Shown here: one piece after another, positions 18,301-28,249 of the stretch
Layout: each line of letters starts with the position of its first letter
Numbering within the stretch: the stretch's first letter is position 1
Assembly: GCA_965261955.1 (NCBI GenBank)
Contig: CBDHEM010000069.1
Span: 124,001 to 188,000 of the forward strand
From: JABAAI01 sp965261955
GTDB lineage: Bacteria; Spirochaetota; Leptospiria; Leptospirales; Leptonemataceae
Length of the DNA: 64,000 nucleotides
Reading direction: 5' to 3'
Notes under the pieces: generated by a model
What the model was told of the DNA's origin: nothing
The model's input: only the letters and a program-made list of their open reading frames with translations
Database searches by the model: none
Translations under genes and position numbers: made by a program

Positions 18301-18720
18301 AAGCTTATTTTTACCCATCAATTGTAGCAAAACAAAGCCCGGTCCTCACCAAAATCGCCGCTTCTATCACAAAAATAAGCGAAGCTTGTTTTATCTGCCA
18401 AAGCCTGTGAGTATAAGCCTCACAAAAAGCACCCCTACACAAAGGGCCTTTCCCGCACCCTACCAGAATCGCCGCTTCTATCGCAAAACAAGCGAAGCTT
18501 GTTTTATCCACTCTAACTTGTTTTATCCACAAAGCCTGTTTTATCTACGACTCTGGCTTCTCCTAACCAAAACCCGCACCCTACCAGAATCGCAAAAATA
18601 AGCGAAGCTTGTTTCTACCCACAAAGCTTGTTTTATCTGAAACCCACACCCACCCAAAATCACCGCTTCCATCGCAAAAATAAGCGAAGCTTGTTTTATC
18701 CACCAAAGCTCACGATGGGG
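18301..18720. repeat. FAM2 repeat array I
   Basis: Five FAM2 units. Each has an AATAAGCGAAGCTTGTTTTA-type core, variable TTGTTTTATC(C/T)AC sub-units and a CCAGAATCGCCGCTTC(T/C)ATC spacer. The FAM1-to-FAM2 junction (18230-18360) is almost identical to that at 23320-23450. The array abuts the 3' end of the shorter GLUG lipoprotein gene. Confidence 0.85.
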
Positions 18721-18743
18721 GCCAGCCTATTTTCCTCTCTCCG

Positions 18744-20087
18744 TTATCTCTGCCCCTTTATGATATCCCCACAATCGGGTATTTTTGCATCGCCATCATT
18801 ACTGTTGATGTCATTGGTAGCGATGGTCTCACAGCCAGCTCCGCTATATAGCACCGCGGGCAACTGACGCGTTGTACCAAAGTTCCAGTTTCCCACGGTT
18901 CCCATGCTTCCGCTAGTGCTGACCGTCCAGCTCGACGGAGCCGACGGCGGAGTGGATGTGGAACTGAGGGCCTTGATTCGGGTGACTGTTTTATGCTCAC
19001 AAGCGGAAGAAGACGAACACACTCCACTGCCAAGGCCATTGGTACCACCAAAGGTATCCGCAAAGTAGTTCTTTCCGGTTACAGAACTACTAGTAGAAGA
19101 TTCCCCGATGAGCCCGCCGACTTTATTCCCCACCCCCATCACAGCTCCCGTGGCATAGGAGTTGCTTACAGTAGAAGCAAAAGAATAGCCGATGAGTCCG
19201 CCGACTTGATTACCCGTCCCCATCACATCTCCCGTCGCATAGGAGTTGCCTACAGAACCAAAAGATTGAGCAGTCCCGATGAGCCCGCCGACACTATTCG
19301 ACCCCCTCATATTCGACCCCGTCACATCTCCCGTCGCATAGGAGTTGCTTACAGAACCAAAAGACCCCCCGATGAGCCCGCCGACATAACTCCCTGCCCC
19401 CATCACAGCTCCCATGGCATAGGAGTTGTTTACAAAACCATCAGAATACCCGATGAGCCCGCCAACAAAGTCTCCCCACACACCCCCCGTCACAGCTCTC
19501 ATGGCATAGGAGTTGCTTACAGAACCTTCAGAATAGCCGATGAGCCCGCCGACATGACCATTACCCACTATATAGGCATCTGTCACACCTATATTCTTAA
19601 TCTCAACACTACTGGCGATAGAACCAAACAAGCCTACGTTGTCAGTAGTTGAACGCTTGATGTAGAGATTAGTGATTTTATGGCTGTCTCCATCGAAGCT
19701 ACCGGTGAACTGAGTCGTACTATTCCCTATGGGCGTAAAGCCGGTGCAGGTAGCTGCACTTCCATTGCTGCCGTTGTAGGCTACGCAGGTCGCGCTAGTG
19801 TCATTTTCACCCCAGCTTTCACTGGCGTCGATGTCATTGCCCAAGCGGTAGTGTTTATTCAGGCCGTTATTCTTGATGTCATTTAATTCATCGTAATCAT
19901 TGATAGTGACGGGACTCGATTGGACCGCTTTTGTATTTGCTCCCCCTGGGCCAGCAGAACTACAAGCAGAATAAAGTAAAATGGAGAGTATTGGAATCGT
20001 GAAGAAGGAGAGAGTTACGTTCTGTTTACAGCCCCACGAGACAGGGGATAGCATACGTTTAGTCACACTGCCCCCGACAGTTCTCAT
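18744..20087 (-). CDS. GLUG-motif surface lipoprotein (short paralogue)
   Basis: 447 aa. A signal peptide ends in LYSACSS (Cys at 42), predicting lipidation and envelope/surface location. One module follows: a TINDYDELNDI-type segment with YRLGNDIDAS (about residue 85), a GFTPIG...FTGSFDGDSHKITNLYIKR beta-strand region, then at least six GLUG repeats of the form GGLIGxSxGSVSNSYAxGxVxG (about 160-345), and a Cys-pair region near 355. The C-terminus (CETI...DAKIPDCGDIIKGQR) is shared with the 2333-aa paralogue. GLUG repeats occur in large secreted and surface proteins of bacteria; binding role unknown. The start has GAGGT 7 bp upstream. The upstream leader is also shared with the paralogue. Confidence 0.88.
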   Translation of the reverse strand: MRTVGGSVTKRMLSPVSWGCKQNVTLSFFTIPILSILLYSACSSAGPGGANTKAVQSSPVTINDYDELNDIKNNGLNKHYRLGNDIDASESWGENDTSATCVAYNGSNGSAATCTGFTPIGNSTTQFTGSFDGDSHKITNLYIKRSTTDNVGLFGSIASSVEIKNIGVTDAYIVGNGHVGGLIGYSEGSVSNSYAMRAVTGGVWGDFVGGLIGYSDGFVNNSYAMGAVMGAGSYVGGLIGGSFGSVSNSYATGDVTGSNMRGSNSVGGLIGTAQSFGSVGNSYATGDVMGTGNQVGGLIGYSFASTVSNSYATGAVMGVGNKVGGLIGESSTSSSVTGKNYFADTFGGTNGLGSGVCSSSSACEHKTVTRIKALSSTSTPPSAPSSWTVSTSGSMGTVGNWNFGTTRQLPAVLYSGAGCETIATNDINSNDGDAKIPDCGDIIKGQR

Positions 20088-20210
20088 ATTATTGACCTCT
20101 TTTTTTACGCTTCAGCTTCTATCTCGATTACGCACTCGATTACGCGGCAGAGGATTACATCTACCTCAAATTAGGCAGGGTGTATGTCAAACTAATTTTG
20201 GGGAGATGGC
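20088..20210 (-). promoter_or_regulatory. Conserved leader/promoter of the short GLUG gene
   Basis: About 125 bp closely matching the region upstream of the long GLUG gene (35252-35375): both contain the GAGGTCAATAAxATG ribosome-site context, the CTCGATTACGCACTCGATTACG direct-repeat segment, and CAAATTAGGCAGGGxGTAxGTCAAACT. On the minus strand this gives TTGACA-like and TAATTT-like hexamers separated by only 11 bp, so a standard sigma70 promoter is not clear. Conservation between paralogues implies shared control. Confidence 0.5.
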
Positions 20211-22032
20211 GTTCTGTGGAGAGTTACCTGTGGTAGGCTTTGCGTTGGAAGGGTTGTTCTCTAAAGAGAGCTTTGCTGAAGCAAAGCTCTCGATTATAAG
20301 GGCGCGAAAAAGGTAAGGCTTCCACCTGGAAAATGAGCGATGCTGGGGAGGTTATCTTGGGAGGAGGCGTTCGTGGGAAGCTTTGCTGAAGCAAAGCTAG
20401 CGATTTTAAGGGCGCGAAAAAGGCAAGGCTTCCACCTGGAAAATGAGCGATGCTGGGGAGGCTTGCTCATGTTGGGAGGCGTTCATGGTAGGCTTTGCTG
20501 AAGCAAAGCCCTCGGTTTTAAGGGCGCGAAATGTTGGGAGGTATTCGTGGTAAGCTTTGCTGGAGCAAAGCCCGTGATTTTAAGAGCACGAAAAAAGCAA
20601 GGCTCCGCATGGGAAATAAGCGAGGTTGGGGAGGCTTGCTCATGTTTGGAGGCGTTCATGGTAGGCTTTGCTGAAGCAAAGCCCTCGGTTTTAAGGGCGC
20701 GAAATGTTGAGAGGTATTCGTGGTAAGCTTTGCTGGAGAAAAGCCCGTGATTTTAAGAGCACGAAAAAAGCAAGGCTCCGCATGGGAAATAAGCGAGGTT
20801 GGGGAGGCTTGCTCATGTTTGGAGGCGTTCATGGTAGGCTTTGCTGAAGCAAAGCCCTCGGTTTTAAGGGCGTGAAATGTTGAGAGGTATTCGTGGTAAG
20901 CTTTGCTGGAGAAAAGCCCGTGATTTTAAGAGCACGAAAAAAGCAAGGCTCCGCGTGGGAAATAAGCGAGGTTGGGGAGGCTTGCTCATGTTTGGAGACG
21001 TTCATGGTAGGCTTTGCTGAAGCAAAGCTCTCGGTTTTAAGGGCGCGAAATGTTGGGAGGTATTCGTGATAAGCTTTGCTGGAGCAAAGCCCGTGATTTT
21101 AAGAGCACGAAAAAAGCAAGGCTCCGCATGGGAAATAAGCGAGGTTGAGGAGGCTTGCTCATGTTTGGAGGCGTTCATGGTAGGCTTTGCTGAAGCAAAG
21201 CCCTCGGTTTTAAGGGCGCGAAATGTTGGGAGGTATTCGTGGTAAGCTTTGCTGGAGCAAAGCCCGTGATTTTAAGAGCACGAAAAAAGCAAGGCTCCGC
21301 GTGGGAAATAAGCGAGGTTGGGGAGGCTTGCTCATGTTTGGAGGCGTTCATGGTAGGCTTTGCTGAAGCAAAGCCCTCGGTTTTAAGGGCGCGAAATGTT
21401 GGGAGGTATTCGTGGTAAGCTTTGCTGGAGCAAAGCCCGTGATTTTAAGAGCACGAAAAAAGCAAGGCTCCGCGTGGGAAATAAGCGAGGTTGGGGAGGC
21501 TTGCTCATGTTTGGAGGCGTTCATGGTAGGCTTTGCTGAAGCAAAGCCCTCGGTTTTAAGGGTGCGAAATGTTGGGAGGTATTCGTGGTAAGCTTTGCTG
21601 GAGCAAAGCCCGTGATTTTAAGAGCACGAAAAAAGCAAGGCTCCGCGTGGGAAATAAGCGAGGTTGGGGAGGCTTGCTCATGTTTGGAGGCGTTCATGGT
21701 AGGCTTTGCTGAAGCAAAGCCCTCGGTTTTAAGGGCGTGAAAAAGGCGAGGCTGGTGCGAAATGTTGGGAGGTATTCGTGGTAAGCTTTGCTGAAGCAAA
21801 GCCCGTGATTTTAAGAGCACGAAAAAAGCAAGGCTCCGCGTGGGAAATAAGCGAGGTTGGGGAGGCTTGCTCATGTTTGGAGGCGTTCATGGTAGGCTTT
21901 GCTGAAGCAAAGCCCTCGGTTTTAAAGGCGCGAAATGTTGGGAGGTATTCGTGGTAAGCTTTGCTGGAGAAAAGCCCGTGATTTTAAGAGCACGAAAAAA
22001 GCAAGGCTCCGCATGGGAAATAAGCGAGGTTG
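20211..22032. repeat. FAM1 repeat array II with a 173-bp tandem period
   Basis: After about 250 bp of diverged units, a regular tandem array begins near 20480. The anchor GTTCATGGTAGGCTTTGC starts at 20481, 20654, 20827, 21000, 21173, 21346, 21519 and 21692 (exactly 173 bp apart), then 21885 (193 bp, one unit carrying 20 bp extra at about 21738). Each unit holds two GCTTTGCT...AGCAAAGC inverted pairs. Units are nearly identical, indicating recent amplification or homogenisation. The IS3-family element interrupts it at 22033. Confidence 0.95.
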
Positions 22033-22086
22033 TGACCTTCCCCCAAAAGAGTGGACAGTCCACTTTACATTATGGAGGAAGAAAAC

Positions 22087-22380
22087 ATGGAAACAAACAC
22101 TATCAAGGCGTCAGCTAAACGCTATGATGAACAATTTAAGAAGGATACGGTAGACTACTGGATCAAAAATAAGCTTTTAGCAAAAGAGGTCAGTGAAGCT
22201 TTTGAGGTATCTGAAACTACACTCTATAAATGGCGTAGGAAATATGAGTTTAATAACTCTGATCCTAATCGTTCTATAGAGGCGGAATTATCTAGGCTTC
22301 GCAAAGAGAATTCCGAACTTCGTCAAGAAAGGGATATCTTAAAAAAGTCGGTAGCCATTTTCATAAAACCACAGAAATGA
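22087..22380 (+). CDS. IS3-family transposase OrfA
   Basis: 97 aa from the ATG at 22087, chosen because GGAGGAAG lies just upstream; an earlier in-frame ATG at 22051 lacks one. It has the OrfA helix-turn-helix (RYDEQFKKDTVDYWIKNKL... SETTLYKWRRKYE) and a leucine-zipper-like segment (LSRLRKENSELRQERDILKK). A slippery heptamer A-AAA-AAG at 22341-22347 in the proper frame should direct -1 frameshifting into orfB to make the OrfAB transposase. Confidence 0.92.
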   Translation: METNTIKASAKRYDEQFKKDTVDYWIKNKLLAKEVSEAFEVSETTLYKWRRKYEFNNSDPNRSIEAELSRLRKENSELRQERDILKKSVAIFIKPQK

Positions 22381-23243
22381 AGTTTCAATTTATTAAGAAA
22401 CATCGCTCCTCATTTCCTGTGCAGAAAATGTGCTCTTTATTAACGATTTCAAGGAGCGGTTTTAATGTTTGGGTAAAACATAAAACAAGTAAAAGGGCTT
22501 TCGAGACACAAAAACTTGAAAATATGATTAGAGATATTTTTCATAAGTTTAAGGGTATTTATGGCTCTCCAAGGATTACGTCAGAATTGCATGATATGCG
22601 ATGTAAGGTTTCAGAAAATAGAGTAGCTAAAGTTATGAGAAATATAGGACTTTCTGCCCAAATTAAGCCTAAATTCAAGGTTCTGACTACAAATTCAGCT
22701 CATGCTTACCCTATTTCTAAGAACCTACTAGGACAGGAATTTAATATCCTTGAACCTAATAAGGTCTGGGTTTCTGATATTACTTACATTAAATCAGCCG
22801 TAGGTTGGTTATATCTATGCGTGATACTTGATTTATGTAGCAGAAAAATAGTTGCTTGGTCTCTTACAGATCACATGAGAACAGAAATGGTCATAGAAGC
22901 TTTAGACAGAGCCGTTGCTCAAAATAAGCCTAAGAAGGGTTTGATTTTTCATTCTGACAGAGGAAGTCAATACGCGAGTTATCAATTTAGGAGCAAGCTT
23001 GATAAATATGGATTTGTATCCAGTATGAGCCGCAAAGGTAACTGCTATGATAATGCTGTTGCGGAATCTTTTTTTGGGAGTTTGAAAATAGAGGAGGTAC
23101 ATAAAAATACATATCTAAATATATTTGAAGTTAGGAGAAATATTTTTGAGTATATTGAGGTATTTTATAATAGGCGTAGAAAACATTCATTTTTAGGATA
23201 TAAGAGTCCTATCAAATTTGAGGAAGAATATTATGCTGCTTAA
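22377..23243 (+). CDS. IS3-family transposase OrfB (DDE catalytic domain)
   Basis: 288 aa, overlapping orfA by 4 bp and lying in the -1 frame. After an HTH_21-like region (YGSPRITSELH) comes the rve-type integrase core with the acidic triad in WVSDITYI, FHSDRGSQYAS and NAVAESFFGSLK. The C-terminal HSFLGYKSPIKFEEEY is a typical IS3 ending. It is probably produced mainly as an OrfAB fusion. Confidence 0.95.
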   Translation: MKFQFIKKHRSSFPVQKMCSLLTISRSGFNVWVKHKTSKRAFETQKLENMIRDIFHKFKGIYGSPRITSELHDMRCKVSENRVAKVMRNIGLSAQIKPKFKVLTTNSAHAYPISKNLLGQEFNILEPNKVWVSDITYIKSAVGWLYLCVILDLCSRKIVAWSLTDHMRTEMVIEALDRAVAQNKPKKGLIFHSDRGSQYASYQFRSKLDKYGFVSSMSRKGNCYDNAVAESFFGSLKIEEVHKNTYLNIFEVRRNIFEYIEVFYNRRRKHSFLGYKSPIKFEEEYYAA

Positions 23244-23290
23244 TGAAAAAAAAGCTAAAAAGGACTGTACTAAATATTGGGGGAAGGTCA

Positions 23291-23390
23291 CTTGCTCGTG
23301 TTGGGAGGTGTTCGTGGTAAGCTTTGCTGGAGCAAAGCTCTCGATTATAAGGGCGCTAAAAAGACAAGGTTCCATATGGGAAGCAAGCGA
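23291..23390. repeat. FAM1 array II remainder, right of the IS element
   Basis: About 100 bp continuing FAM1 beyond the IS: CTTGCTCGTGTTGGGAGGTG, then GGTAAGCTTTGCTGGAGCAA and CTCTCGATTATAAGGGCGC, ending at the FAM1/FAM2 junction that copies 18221-18300 almost exactly. Confidence 0.85.
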
Positions 23391-26300
23391 AGCTTATTTT
23401 TACCCACCAATTGTAGCAAAACAAATCCCGGTCCTCCCAGAATCGCCGCTTCAATCGCAAAAACAAGCGAAGCTTGTTTTATCCACCAAAACTTGTTTTA
23501 TCTGCACAAAGTCCGTTTCTACCTACCAAATCCCGGTCCTCACCAGAATCACCGCTTTTATCACAAAAATAAGCGAAGCTTGTTTTATCCACAAAACTTG
23601 TTTTATCTATACAAAGCCCGTTTTTACCCAAAACCCGCACCCTTCCTGAATCGCCGCTTCTATCACAAAAATAAGCGAAGCTTATTTTATCTGCTAAATC
23701 TTGTCTTATCCACTCTAACTTGTTTTACCCACAAAGCCCGTTTTTATCTAAAACCCGTACCCTACCAGAATCGCCGCTTCCATCACAAAAACAAGCGAAG
23801 CTTGTTTTTATCCACCAAAGCTTGTTTTACCCACGAAGCCTGTTTTATCTGCCAAAGCCCGTTTTTATCTAAAACCCCGGTCCTTCCAGAATCGCTGTTT
23901 CTATCGCAAAAATAAGCGAAGCTTGTTTTTATCCACCAAAGCTTGTTTCTACCCACGAAGCCTGTTTTATCTACACAAAGCCCGTTTTTATCTAAAACCC
24001 AGTCCTCACCAGAATCGCCGCTTCAATCGCAAAAATAAGCAAAGCTTGTTTTATCCACCAAAGCTTGTTTTATCTAAAACCCCGGTCCTCACCAGAATCG
24101 ACGCTTTTATCACAAAAACAAGTGAAGCTTGTTTTATCCACCAAAACTTATTTTTACCCACAAAGCCCGTTTTTATCTAAAACCCGCACCCTACCAGAAT
24201 CGCCGCTTTAATCGCAAAAACAAGCGAAGCTGGTTTTATCCACAAAACTTGTTTTATCTGCACAAAGTCCGTTTCTACCTACCAAATCCCGGTCCTCACC
24301 AGAATCGACGCTCCAATCGTAAAAATAAGCGAAGCTTGTTTTATCTGCCAAATCTTGTCTTATCCACTCTAACTTGTTTTACCTACAAAGCCCGTTTTTA
24401 CCCAAAACCCGCACCCTTCCAGAATCGCCGCTTCCATCGCAAAAATAAGCGAAGCTTGTTTTATCTACACAAAGCTCGTTTTTATCCACGACTCTGGCTT
24501 ATTTTTATCCACTGAAGCCCGTTTTTATCCAAAGCCCGTAGATTGTAAGCCTCACAAAAAACACCCCTACACAAAGGGCCTTTTTCCGTACCATTCCTGA
24601 ATCGTCGTTTCTATCGCAAAAATAAGCGAAGCTTGTTTTATCTACACAAAGCTCGTTTTTATCCACGACTCTGGCTTATTTTTATCCACTGAAGCCCGTT
24701 TTTATCCAAAGCCCGGTCCTCACAAAAAACGCCCCTACACAAAGTGCCTTTTTCCGCACCCTTCCAGAATCGCTGCTTCCATCGCAAAAACAAGCGAAGC
24801 TTGTTTTTATCCACCAAAACCTGTTTCTACCCACAACTTTGGTTTGTTTTATCTGCCAAAGCCCGTGAGTATAAGCCTCACAAAAAACGTCTCTACACAA
24901 AGGGCCTTTCCCCGCACCCTTCCAGAATCGCCGCTTCCATCGCAAAAATAAGCGAAGCTTGTTTTATCTACACAAAGCTCGTTTTTATCCACGACTCTGG
25001 CTTATTTTTATCCACTGAAGCCCGTTTTTATCCAAAGCCCGTAGATTGTAAGCCTCACAAAAAACACCCCTACACAAAGGGCCTTTTTCCGTACCATTCC
25101 TGAATCGTCGTTTCTATCGCAAAAATAAGCGAAGCTTGTTTTATCTACACAAAGCTCGTTTTTATCCACGACTCTGGCTTATTTTTATCTACTGAAGCCC
25201 GTTTTTATCCAAAGCCCGCACCCTACCAGAATCGCCGCTTCAATCGCAAAAATAAGCAAAGCTTGTTTTATCCACCAAAGCTTATTTTTACCCACAAAGC
25301 CCGTTTTTATCTAAAACCCGCACCCTACCAGAATCGCCGCTTCCATCGCAAAAACAAGCGAAGCTTCTTTCTACCCACAAAACTTATTTTTACCCACAAA
25401 GCCCGTTTTTATCTAAAACCCACACCCTACCAGAATCGCCGCTTCTATCGCAAAAACAAGCGAAGCTTGTTTTTATCCACCAAAGCTTGTTTTACCCACA
25501 AAGCCTGTTTTATCTACACAAAGCCCGTTTTTATCCAAAGCCAGATCCTCACCAGAATCGACGCTCCAATCACAAAAACAAGCGAAGCTTGTTTTTATCC
25601 ACAAAACTTGTTTTATCTGCCAAAGCCTGCCTTTATCCAAAGCTCTGGCTTATTTTTACCCACAAAGCCCGTTTTTATCTAAAACCCCGGTCCTTACCAG
25701 AATCGCCGCTTCAATCGCAAAAATAAGCAAAGCTTGTTTTATCCACAAAACTTGTTTTATCTACACAAAGCCCGTTTTTACCTACCAAATCCCGGTCCTC
25801 CCAGAATCGCCGCTTCAATCGCAAAAACAAGCAAAGCTTATTTTTATCCACCAAAGCTTGTTTTATCTAAAACCCCGGTCCTCACCAGAATCGACGCTTT
25901 TATCACAAAAACAAGCGAAGCTTGTTTTTGTGATAAAAGCTTGTTTTACCCACAAAGCCTGTTTTATCTACACAAAGCCCGTTTTTATCCAAAGCCCGGT
26001 CCTTACCAGAATCGCTGTTTCTATCGCAAAAATAAGCAAAGCTTGTTTTTATCCACCAAAGCTTGTTTTACCCACAAAGCCTGTTTTATCTGCCAAAGCC
26101 CGTTTTTATCTAAAACCCAGTCCTCACCAGAATCGCCGCTCCAATCGCAAAAACAAGCGAAGCTTGTTTCTACCCACAAAGCTTGTTTTACCCACAAAAC
26201 TTGTTTTATCTGTACAAAGTCCGTTTTTACCTACCAAATCCCGGTCCTCACCAGAATCGACGCTTCCATCGCAAAAACAAGCGAAGCTTGTTTTACCCAC

Positions 26301-28230
26301 AAAGCCTGTTTTATCTGCCAAAGCCCGTTTTTATCTAAAACCCCGGTCCTTCCAGAATCGCCGCTTCCATCGCAAAAACAAGCGAAGCTTGTTTTTATCC
26401 ACAAAACTTGTTTTATCTGCCAAAGCCTGCCTTTATCCAAAGCTCTGGCTTATTTTTACCCACAAAGCCCGTTTTTATCTAAAACCCCGGTCCTCACCAG
26501 AATCGCCGCTCCAATCGTAAAAATAAGCGAAGCTTGTTTTATCCACAAAGCCTGTTTTATCTACACAAAGCCCGTTTTTATCCAAAGCCAGATCCTCACC
26601 AGAATCGACGCTTCCATCGCAAAAACAAGCGAAGCTTGTTTTTATCCACAAAACTTGTTTTATCTGCCAAAGCCTGCCTTTATCCAAAGCTCTGGCTTAT
26701 TTTTACCCACAAAGCCCGTTTTTATCCAAAGCCCGGTCCTTACCAGAATCGCCGCTTCCATCGCAAAAACAAGCGAAGCTTGTCTTATCCACGAAGCCTG
26801 TTTTATCTACACAAAGCCCGTTTTTATCTACACAAAGCCCGTTTTTATCTAAAACCCCGGTCCTTACCAGAATCGCCGCTCCAATCACAAAAACAAGCGA
26901 AGCTTGTTTTTATCCAAAGCTCTGGCTTATTTTTACCCACAAAGCCCGTTTTTATCTAAAACCCACACCCACCCAGAATCGCCGCTCCAATCGCAAAAAC
27001 AAGCGAAGCTTGTTTTTATCCACCAAAGCCTATCTTTATCCACAACTCTGACTTATTTTTACCCACAAAGCCCGTTTTTATCTAAAACCCACACCCACCC
27101 AGAATCGCCGCTCCAATCGCAAAAACAAGCGAAGCTTGTTTTTATCCACCAAAGCCTATCTTTATCCACAACTCTGACTTATTTTTACCCACAAAGCCCG
27201 TTTTTATCTAAAACCCACACCCACCCAGAATCGCCGCTCCAATCGCAAAAACAAGCGAAGCTTGTTTTATCCACCAAAGCTTATTTTTACCCACAAAGCC
27301 CGTTTTTATCTAAAACCCAGTCCTCACCAGAATCGACGCTCCAATCGCAAAAACAAGCGAAGCTTGTTTTTATCCACCAAAGCTTGTCTTATCCACGAAG
27401 CCTGTTTTATCTACACAAAGCCCGTTTTTACCTACCAAATCCCGGTCCTCACCAGAATCGACGCTTCAATCGCAAAAACAAGCGAAGCTTGTTTTTATCC
27501 ACTCTGGCCTGTTTTATCTACACAAAGCCCGTTTTTACCTACCAAACCCCGGTCCTCACCAGAATCGCCGCTCCAATCGTAAAAATAAGCGAAGCTTATT
27601 TTATCTGCCAAAGCTTGTCTTATCCACAAAGCCTGTTTTATCTATACAAAGCCCGTTTTTACCCAAAACCCGCACCCTACCAGAATCGCCGCTTCAATCA
27701 CAAAAATAAGCGAAGCTTATTTTTATCCACTCCAACTTCTTTCTACCCACAAAGCCCGTTTTTATCCAAAGCCAGATCCTCACCAGAATCGACGCTTCCA
27801 TCACAAAAACAAGCGAAGCTTGTTTTTATCCACAAAGCCCGTTTTTATCTAAAACACGCACCCTACCAGAATCGCCGCTTCCATCACAAAAACAAGCGAA
27901 GCTTGTTTTTATCCACCAAAGCCTGTTTTATCTACACAAAGCCCGTTTTTATCCAAAGCCAGATCCTCACCAGAATCGACGCTTACCATCACAAAAACAA
28001 GCGAAGCTTGTTTTTATCCACAAAACTTGTTTTATCTGCCAAAGCCTGCCTTTATCCAAAGCTCTGGCTTATTTTTACCCACAAAGCCCGTTTTTATCCA
28101 AAGCCCGGTCCTCACCAGAATCGCTGCTTTTATCACAAAAACAAGTGAAGCTTGTTTTTATCCACAAAACTTGTTTTATCTGCCAAAGCCTGTCTTTATC
28201 CAAAGCTCTGGCTTATTTCTACGACGACCC
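23391..28230. repeat. FAM2 repeat array II (about 40 hairpin units)
   Basis: A 4.8-kb array. The core is an inverted repeat with arms AAAAACAAGC and GCTTGTTTTT around a GAA loop, present about 40 times with spacing of roughly 84-180 bp. Copies with AATAAGC pair with GCTTATT, a compensatory change. Between cores lie 1-5 sub-units of type AAAGCCCGTTTTTATC(T/C) and one spacer CCAGAATCGCCGCTTCCATC. Internal duplications are recent: 24411-24685 is repeated at 24914-25188, and a 126-bp unit is repeated at 26961, 27087 and 27213. Long plus-strand ORFs here are artefacts of the repeat composition. Confidence 0.92.
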
Positions 28231-28249
28231 CAGCCTATTTCCCTCTCCG

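Larger units (their letters stand above)
22033..23290 (+). mobile_element. IS3-family insertion sequence (1258 bp)
   Basis: Terminal inverted repeats TGACCTTCCCCCAA (22033-22046) and its reverse complement TTGGGGGAAGGTCA (23277-23290) enclose overlapping orfA and orfB. It is inserted in FAM1 array II. The flanks show no clear 3-4 bp target duplication; instead the six bases GGGAGG present in neighbouring units between GAGGTTG and CTTGCTC are missing at the site. Both ORFs look intact, so the element may still be active. Confidence 0.9.

Noticed and set aside
17386..18601. Short ORFs on both strands across FAM1 array I
   Set aside because: Products are translations of the repeat units with no recognisable domain.
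17440..28230. CRISPR array
   Set aside because: Repeat units are adjacent or separated by related repeats, not unique spacers, and no cas gene is present.
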